Shown one piece after another: positions 57,835 through 64,000 of a stretch of 64,000 nt of DNA; position 1 is the first letter of the stretch; the number at the start of each line of letters is the position of its first letter. The stretch covers positions 1 through 64,000 of the forward strand of contig JAAUZY010000066.1 of the NCBI GenBank assembly GCA_014804355.1, given 5' to 3'. Source of the stretch: Lachnospiraceae bacterium (lineage in GTDB: Bacteria; Bacillota; Clostridia; Lachnospirales; Lachnospiraceae). The position numbers and the translations under genes are program-made. The notes under the pieces are model-generated. The model saw only the letters and a program-made list of their open reading frames with translations, was not told where the DNA came from and did no database searches.

Positions 57835-58854
57835 ATGTTTGGTGCAAAAAGAAACACAAATGAGACGCTGAATAGGGTAAACAGCGGGAAGGGAAAGAAT
57901 ATTGCCAAGATTGCGGTGGTGATTGTTATCCTGCTGGTGCTTGTGAGCGAATCCTATTATTCCATACAGGAGGAGGAACAGGCTGTAGTGTGCACCTTCG
58001 GCTCACCGAAGGCAGTCACCACACCGGGACTTCATTTCAAGATTCCGTTCATTCAGACGGTAACGAAGGTAAATACAACGATTCAGGGATTTTCCATCGG
58101 ATATCATTCTACCGGAGAGGAAGCAGATGCGTTGATGATCACCTCCGATTACAACTTTATTTTTGTAGATTTCTATGCAGAATACAGAGTGACCGATCCG
58201 GTCAAAGCGTTGTATGCCTCACAGGACCCGGAATTGGTGCTTAAAAATATCGCACAGAACTGTATCAGAACGACGATTGGTTCCTACAGTGTGGATAGTG
58301 TGCTCACTACCGGTAAGAATGAGATACAGTCCAATATCAAGCAGATGATTCTGGATAAGCTGGAGAATTACGATATCGGCATACAGCTTGTCAATATTAC
58401 GATTCAGGATGCCACGCCGCCTACTACAGAAGTGGAAAATGCTTTTAAGGAAGTGGAGACGGCGAAGCAGGGGAAGGAAACTGCTCTTAATAATGCCAAC
58501 AAATACCGCAATGAGCAGATTCCCGGTGCCGAGGCGGAGGCGGACAAGATTCTGCAGGATGCCGAAGCAACGAAGCAGGAGAGAATTAACGAGGCGAACG
58601 GACAGGTGGCGCGTTTTAACTCTATGTATCAGGAATATGTAAAATATCCAGATGTGACGAAAAAACGTATGTTTTATGAGGCAATGGAAGATGTTCTGCC
58701 GGAGATCAAGGTAATTATTCAGGGAAAAGACGGCAGTACGAACACCATATTGCCGCTTGACAGCTTTGTGTCGGAGGAGGCTTCCGATAATGCTTTTGGT
58801 AAGAGTACAACGGATCAGGAAGCTGATAAGGAGGATAACAGAGATGGATTATAA
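57835..58854 (+). CDS. hflK: SPFH-domain protein HflK
   Basis: TM then EEEQAVVCTFGSPKAVTTPGLHFKIPFIQTVTKV, coiled-coil region; paired with hflC. Confidence 0.9.
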   Translation: MFGAKRNTNETLNRVNSGKGKNIAKIAVVIVILLVLVSESYYSIQEEEQAVVCTFGSPKAVTTPGLHFKIPFIQTVTKVNTTIQGFSIGYHSTGEEADALMITSDYNFIFVDFYAEYRVTDPVKALYASQDPELVLKNIAQNCIRTTIGSYSVDSVLTTGKNEIQSNIKQMILDKLENYDIGIQLVNITIQDATPPTTEVENAFKEVETAKQGKETALNNANKYRNEQIPGAEAEADKILQDAEATKQERINEANGQVARFNSMYQEYVKYPDVTKKRMFYEAMEDVLPEIKVIIQGKDGSTNTILPLDSFVSEEASDNAFGKSTTDQEADKEDNRDGL

Positions 58855-59917
58855 TTATAATCAGAATACGAACCAGACTAACAATACATCAACACCTTTC
58901 GAGCATTTTAACTCGGACGGTACGAAAAAGAAAAATAAAAAGGATAAGAAAAAAGGTTCCGGATTTGGGCTCACGGCGGTGTTGATCGCTGTCGTGGCGA
59001 TTATCGTGCTGGGTAATTCCATGGTGGTTACGAAGCAGAACCAGTTTAAACTGATCCGACAGTTCGGCCGGGTGCAGCGCGTGGTGACACAGTCGGGGCT
59101 TTCGTTTAAGATTCCTTTTGTGGAATCCGTGGATACCATTCCGAAAGAACTGCTGTTGTACGACCTGCCCGCCTCTGATGTCATTACATCAGACAAAAAG
59201 ACGATGATTCTGGACAGTTATGTACTCTGGCATGTGACAGATCCCTTAAAGTTTGCCCAGACACTGAGTTGTTCCGTGAATAATGCAGAGGGACGTATCG
59301 ACGCTATCGTGTATAATGCGACTAAGAATACCATTTCCAATATGAAACAGGATGAAGTGATCCGCAGCCGTGACGGCAAGATGACGATTACGGTAGATGA
59401 GAGCGAGACCGATGTAACGAACAATGATTTGGTTCTGTCGGATGAAGTACAGGAAGTAATCGAAATCACCTCCCTGACGGAAGAGATCATGGCGCAGATC
59501 AATCATGTGGAGGAACAGTACGGTATTGAGATCGTGGTTGTGGATGTAAAGAAACTGGATCTGCCGGACGATAACAAACAGGCCGTATATGCCCGCATGA
59601 TCTCCGAGCGTGAGAATATTGCCGCACAGTATACGGCGGAGGGTAAGTCAGAGGCCAAGATGATAGAGAACACGACGGATAAAGAAGTGTCCATTATGCT
59701 GTCCGATGCCCAGGCAAAAGCGGAAGCTACGATCGCGGAGGGCGAAGCAGAGTACATGCGCATCTTATCGGATGCCTATGCCAATCCGGAGAAAATGGAT
59801 TTCTATTCTTTTGTACGTGCACTGGATGCCGTAAAAGCAAGTATTACCGGGAATAATAAGACAGTTATTCTGTCCGATGATTCACCGGTAGCACAAATAT
59901 TTAACGGACAGTATTAG
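58844..59917 (+). CDS. hflC: SPFH-domain protein HflC
   Basis: TM then VVTKQNQFKLIRQFGRVQRVVTQSGLSFKIPFVESVDTIPKELLLYD; start MDYNYNQNT overlaps the hflK end. Confidence 0.9.
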   Translation: MDYNYNQNTNQTNNTSTPFEHFNSDGTKKKNKKDKKKGSGFGLTAVLIAVVAIIVLGNSMVVTKQNQFKLIRQFGRVQRVVTQSGLSFKIPFVESVDTIPKELLLYDLPASDVITSDKKTMILDSYVLWHVTDPLKFAQTLSCSVNNAEGRIDAIVYNATKNTISNMKQDEVIRSRDGKMTITVDESETDVTNNDLVLSDEVQEVIEITSLTEEIMAQINHVEEQYGIEIVVVDVKKLDLPDDNKQAVYARMISERENIAAQYTAEGKSEAKMIENTTDKEVSIMLSDAQAKAEATIAEGEAEYMRILSDAYANPEKMDFYSFVRALDAVKASITGNNKTVILSDDSPVAQIFNGQY

Positions 59918-60009
59918 AAAAATGCAAAATGTCAGATATTGTGTATTACAATACGATACGTAAGAATACGGCAATTTTGAAATAATATATTGAGGGCGGT
60001 GACCTTATA

Positions 60010-60879
60010 ATGAATGTCGATAATTTTTTTAGGACATTGGACTCCTATTTTGCTAATCAGGAGATTGACAAAGTAGATCCTTTTCTGGTGTCTTCTTTAG
60101 CACAGGCGAAAGAGGAGGAAGACTACGGAGCATATATTTCCATCTGTAATGAGATGATCGGCTTCTACCGCAGCATATCCGCATTTGAGAAAGCATATGT
60201 CGCGGCGGAAGATGTTCTTCTTTTGATGGAAGAACTGCAGATGGAGAATACGGAGCACTTTGCCACAACACTGCTAAACGCTGCCACGGCTTATCGTGCG
60301 GCAGGAGATTATGAGGTTGCACTGCGCTATTACAGACAGGCGTTGCAGATTTATAACGGCATTTTGCCGCCGCAGGATTACAGGTATGCGGGACTGTACA
60401 ACAATATGAGTATCCTATTGGAGAAGATGGAGGAAAACGAGGAAGCAATCAGCTATGCAAATAAGGCACTGGCGATTATTGAGAATTTGGAGGGCGGCGA
60501 GATGGAAACGGCAACAACTCTGACCAATCTTGCCTTGCTTTACTTTAAGATCTCGCAGCCGGAAAAAGCAAAGGAACTTCTGGAGCGGGCGCTGGCCTTA
60601 TTCGAGAAGAATGGTGAGAATACGGATGCCCATTACAGCGGCGCACTGGCGGGAGTGGCGGAAGCGTGGTATCGTATGCAGGATTATGAGAAGGCGCTTA
60701 CCTATTATGAGAAGGCGCTTGACGAGGTGAAAGTACATTTCGGTGAAAATATGAGTTACGCGGTGCTATGCGAGAATTGTGCGGCGGTATGTGAGAAGCT
60801 GGAGGATGAGGAGAAGAGGCAGTTTTATTTGGGACGGGCGGCAGAAGTGCAACAGGCGATTCACAAGAATATATCTTAG
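60010..60879 (+). CDS. Tetratricopeptide repeat protein
   Basis: Repeated TPR helices (AGDYEVALRYYRQALQIYN, EENEEAISYANKALAI, SQPEKAKELLERALALF, MQDYEKALTYYEKALDEV). Confidence 0.92.
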   Translation: MNVDNFFRTLDSYFANQEIDKVDPFLVSSLAQAKEEEDYGAYISICNEMIGFYRSISAFEKAYVAAEDVLLLMEELQMENTEHFATTLLNAATAYRAAGDYEVALRYYRQALQIYNGILPPQDYRYAGLYNNMSILLEKMEENEEAISYANKALAIIENLEGGEMETATTLTNLALLYFKISQPEKAKELLERALALFEKNGENTDAHYSGALAGVAEAWYRMQDYEKALTYYEKALDEVKVHFGENMSYAVLCENCAAVCEKLEDEEKRQFYLGRAAEVQQAIHKNIS

Positions 60880-60930
60880 AGTCGGAAATCGACATTTGAA
60901 TTGATGTATTTATACGGAGAGATTAATATT

Positions 60931-61878
60931 ATGCAGGGATTAGAGCTGGCACAAAAATATTACGAAGCATACGGCAGAGCGATGATCGCGCAAAAATTTC
61001 CGCAGATCGCAGATCAGACAGCGGCAGGGCTGGTTGGAGCCGGTTCCGAATGTCTGGGGTTTGATGATGAGATATCGATGGATCATGATTATGGTCCGTC
61101 GTTTTGCATCTGGCTGCCACGGGAGATCTATGCACAATACGGGGCGCAAATGCAGGCGGCGTATGAAGCGCTTCCGCAGGAATTCATGGGTTTTTCCAGC
61201 CGCGTGTGTGAAGAACAAGGTGAGGGCAGAGTAGGTGTGCTTTGCCTGGAAGATTTCTACAGCGGGATATTAGGATATGGCAGGGCTCCGGTTACCGATC
61301 AGGAGTGGCTTACAGTTTCTGAGGATAGTCTGGCAACTGCAGTAAGCGGCAGAGTTTTTGATGACCGGCTGGGAAGATTCAGCGCCATTCGTGATGAACT
61401 CATGAGGTATTATCCGAGAAAAGTATGGATCAGACGGTTGGTACAGAGTCTGGCAAAGGCAGCACAATCCGGGCAGTACAATTATGCCAGAGCCATGAAG
61501 CGTGGAGAGCGCATTGCGGCGGAACTGGCTCTTTCCGAGTTCGTGCGGGAGAGTATGAAAGTTGTTTATCTTTTGAATAAGTGCTATGCGCCCTATGATA
61601 AATGGATGCGCAGGGGAATGAGAGAATTGTCTGTGGGCGCTGAGATCGGCGATATGCTTGACCTGCTCTACACGATTCCTGATCCGAAAGCTGCATGGGA
61701 AGGTGTTTCGCCGCATGACTATGTCTATAATCTGAATACAGAGGACGGCAGAATTCTGATTATTGAAGCGGTCTGTAATATTATTGTGCAGGAATTAAAT
61801 GCACAGGGCTTGTCTGATCATCAGGATAATTTCTTACAGAATCATTTACAGACGGTACTTGAAAAAGAAAATACATAG
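60931..61878 (+). CDS. DUF4037 nucleotidyltransferase-like protein
   Basis: GLVGAGSECLGFDDEISMDHDYGPSFCIWLP resembles an NTase GS...D.D site. Likely start MQGLELAQKYY. Confidence 0.82.
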   Translation: MQGLELAQKYYEAYGRAMIAQKFPQIADQTAAGLVGAGSECLGFDDEISMDHDYGPSFCIWLPREIYAQYGAQMQAAYEALPQEFMGFSSRVCEEQGEGRVGVLCLEDFYSGILGYGRAPVTDQEWLTVSEDSLATAVSGRVFDDRLGRFSAIRDELMRYYPRKVWIRRLVQSLAKAAQSGQYNYARAMKRGERIAAELALSEFVRESMKVVYLLNKCYAPYDKWMRRGMRELSVGAEIGDMLDLLYTIPDPKAAWEGVSPHDYVYNLNTEDGRILIIEAVCNIIVQELNAQGLSDHQDNFLQNHLQTVLEKENT

Positions 61879-61938
61879 CTAATCAAAACTATGTTATACT
61901 GAATATATGCTTTTGAAGCTACAAAAGGAGTGGTGAGT

Positions 61939-62100
61939 ATGACATTGGATTTGATTGTGATTCTCATAAGTGTCACCGTGATCGGCGGGCTCGGATTTGC
62001 CTTAAGGTGTGATTGGGGAGCCCGCATGGGAAAAGATCTGGGCAGAAGACATATGAAGGAGATCGGGATGGAGGACGACCAGGAAGAGTATCATGAATAA
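61939..62100 (+). CDS. Small membrane-anchored protein (53 aa, not in the supplied ORF track)
   Basis: MTLDLIVILISVTVIGGLGFALRCDWGARMGKDLGRRHMKEIGMEDDQEEYHE*; SD AAAAGGAGTGG upstream, overlaps the next CDS start. Confidence 0.65.
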   Translation: MTLDLIVILISVTVIGGLGFALRCDWGARMGKDLGRRHMKEIGMEDDQEEYHE

Positions 62101-62647
62101 TAACCATTCCATGCGCAGAGCGGATATCATTTTGATTGCTGGCTGCCTGCTTGCGGCGTTAGCGCTTACCGTATTCTTTGCCTTGCACCACGGAACGGGC
62201 AGTATGGTGCGTATATCCTGTAATGGTGCAGAAGCATATATAATTGATCTGGCAGAAATTGACTTAAACAGTCAAAAGAATTATTATATGGTTTACTATG
62301 CCGAGGAGGATAGAGGGTATATTGCCAATACGGTTGGAAATACAGTATATGCGGATCAGGATGTCCATATCATATATGCAGAAGATTATCCCACACTTCC
62401 CGAAGGCGGATCTTATAATCTGATTTCCGTTGCAGACGGTAAGATTACGATGGAGGCAGCGGACTGCAGGGATCAGATCTGCGTACATCATAAGCCGATT
62501 ATTTCAGAGAGGGAGAGCATTATCTGCCTGCCGCATAAGCTTGTAGTTGAAATAGTGGACAGTGGAAGAAAGCCGGGATCGGAACGAAGAAAGAGTATGA
62601 GGTCTGCAGAGGCGGAAGGCGAATTGTTAGACGGGGTAACACGATGA
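62093..62647 (+). CDS. NusG domain II-containing membrane protein
   Basis: N-terminal TM; NusG_II-type end CRDQICVHHKPIISERESIICLPHKLVVEI. Confidence 0.85.
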   Translation: MNNNHSMRRADIILIAGCLLAALALTVFFALHHGTGSMVRISCNGAEAYIIDLAEIDLNSQKNYYMVYYAEEDRGYIANTVGNTVYADQDVHIIYAEDYPTLPEGGSYNLISVADGKITMEAADCRDQICVHHKPIISERESIICLPHKLVVEIVDSGRKPGSERRKSMRSAEAEGELLDGVTR

Positions 62648-63186
62648 TAAAGAGAACTGTTGAATTAGGTTTTTTTCTCGCCCTCGCACTGATCCTTGCC
62701 TATGTGGAGTCGTTAATCCCTTTTTCTTTCGGTATTCCGGGAATCAAGCTGGGGCTGCCGAACCTGATTGTTGTCTTATTGTTATATCGTGATGGCACAG
62801 AACAAAGCAATGTAATGGATGAAAGAAAGCTGGATGAAGTCCGTGAGGCTTTGCTTGTGAATGGACTGCGCATCATATTGTCCGGATTTCTATTCAGTAA
62901 TCTGTATACGATATTGTATGCGCTGGCCGGGGCAGTATGCAGTTTCGTGGCGATGCTTCTCGGCAGGCGGCTTAAATGCTTTTCCATGATCGGAGTGAGC
63001 GTTTTGGGAGGTGTCTTTCATAACATCGGACAGATCATCGTTGCGATGCTGGTGGTTGAGACGGTTTACGTGGGATACTACATACCCTATCTGATTGTGG
63101 CGGGTACGGTGACGGGAGCGGTATTGGGTTTTATTGCGATGGAATTGGTGCCATATCTATATCGTCAAAGCGACAGGCTGTACTGA
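62644..63186 (+). CDS. Gx transporter family protein (heptaprenyl diphosphate synthase component I-like)
   Basis: YVESLIPFSFGIPGIKLGLPNLIVVLLLY and multiple TM; coupled to the NusG_II gene. Confidence 0.88.
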   Translation: MIKRTVELGFFLALALILAYVESLIPFSFGIPGIKLGLPNLIVVLLLYRDGTEQSNVMDERKLDEVREALLVNGLRIILSGFLFSNLYTILYALAGAVCSFVAMLLGRRLKCFSMIGVSVLGGVFHNIGQIIVAMLVVETVYVGYYIPYLIVAGTVTGAVLGFIAMELVPYLYRQSDRLY

Positions 63187-63306
63187 TATAGGTGATATAC
63201 AATCAGGAGATAAATATAATATGATTGCGGGATATGATAAATGTACGACAGCGGTGTGGGAAGACAGAACACCACATGGCAAAGTACTGAGAATGGGAGA
63301 TTTAAT

Positions 63307-63930
63307 ATGTACGCCTATTTAAAAGGAACATTGGAGGAAATTACAGAGGATAACATTGTTGTGGAGGTCGGTAATATCGGCTATAATGTGAAAGTGTCTA
63401 CGACTACGGCGGATCTGCTTCCGCCGCTGGGGAATGAAGTAAAGATTTATACATATACGCTTGTAAGGGAAGATGTCTTTTCCTTATACGGGTTTCTGAC
63501 GAGAGATGATCTGGAGATTTTCAAGAAATTGATCACAGTCAATGGAATCGGACCCAAAGGCGGTCTGGCAATTCTGTCCGTAATGAGCGCGGATGCCTTA
63601 CGGTTTGCGATTATGGCAGGGGATGCGAAAGCCATTTCCAAGGCACCCGGTGTAGGCGGTAAGACCGCAGAGCGATTGATTCTTGATCTTCGGGACAAGA
63701 TCTCATTGGAGGATACGCTGCGGGGACTCGGAGAACCGATACCGTCCACAGGCGGAGCGTCTCTGGACGGTGGCAGTCAGGACAATGTTATGAAAAAAGA
63801 AGCGATCGAAGCGCTAGTCGCACTCGGCTATTCGGCGTCCGATGCCACGGCTGCCGTAAAGAAAGCGGAAGTGACGGAAGAGTCTACGGTGGAGAGTATT
63901 TTAAAATCCGCTTTAAAACACATGTTCTGA
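63307..63930 (+). CDS. ruvA: Holliday junction branch migration protein RuvA
   Basis: MYAYLKGTLEEITEDNIVVEVGNIGYNV, VNGIGPKGGLAILS, APGVGGKTAERLILDLRDK. Confidence 0.96.
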   Translation: MYAYLKGTLEEITEDNIVVEVGNIGYNVKVSTTTADLLPPLGNEVKIYTYTLVREDVFSLYGFLTRDDLEIFKKLITVNGIGPKGGLAILSVMSADALRFAIMAGDAKAISKAPGVGGKTAERLILDLRDKISLEDTLRGLGEPIPSTGGASLDGGSQDNVMKKEAIEALVALGYSASDATAAVKKAEVTEESTVESILKSALKHMF

Positions 63931-63978
63931 GACTGAGTGTACAGAGCAGCGTTAAAGGCGTACAGGATGAGGAATAAT

Positions 63979-64000
63979 ATGAGCAGCAGAATGATCGAAA
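63979..64000 (+). CDS. ruvB: Start of RuvB (truncated by window end)
   Basis: ATGAGCAGCAGAATGATCGAA (MSSRMIE) after GGATGAGGAATAAT, directly downstream of ruvA. Confidence 0.7.

Overview
Window from a spore-forming Firmicute, most likely a Lachnospiraceae-type Clostridia genome (inferred from gene content; not tested). Positions 1 to ~8.75 kb form an accessory, defence-like island: the 3' end of a type I restriction hsdS, a small gene carrying an RNEIIH (HEPN-type Rx4-6H) motif that is cut by a complete IS21-family element (412..2747, 4-bp ATGG target duplication), a 1303-aa membrane-associated P-loop NTPase resembling the YobI family, and a Schlafen/AlbA_2-type protein whose gene holds tandem 42-bp palindromic repeats. 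The remainder is mostly core genome: potABCD with a XRE-cupin regulator, a 7-bladed lactonase, spoIVA, nucleoside salvage genes, a MutS-like ATPase, rnhA, nrdDG behind paired NrdR-like boxes, dut, a GerA/SpoVAF-type protein, a carbohydrate/c-di-GMP cluster (SGNH, GH1-ManA fusion, two EAL proteins, carboxylesterase, domain-swapped GH3), argC, cotJABC, an ABC-GldG transporter, an [FeFe] hydrogenase, gltX, a UvrD-like helicase, DUF1292, a GH13-like probable pseudoenzyme, trpS, hflKC, TPR plus DUF4037, NusG_II, a Gx transporter and ruvAB. The strongest leads are: (1) the HEPN/YobI-like NTPase/Schlafen island with the HEPN gene broken by IS21; (2) the in-frame GH1-ManA fusion with a possible internal start; (3) the GH13-family protein whose catalytic motifs look lost; (4) RBS-sequestering hairpins in front of two spore genes; (5) the ~100-bp tail-to-tail coding overlap between the helicase and DUF1292. 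No database search was possible; family names come from motif recognition.
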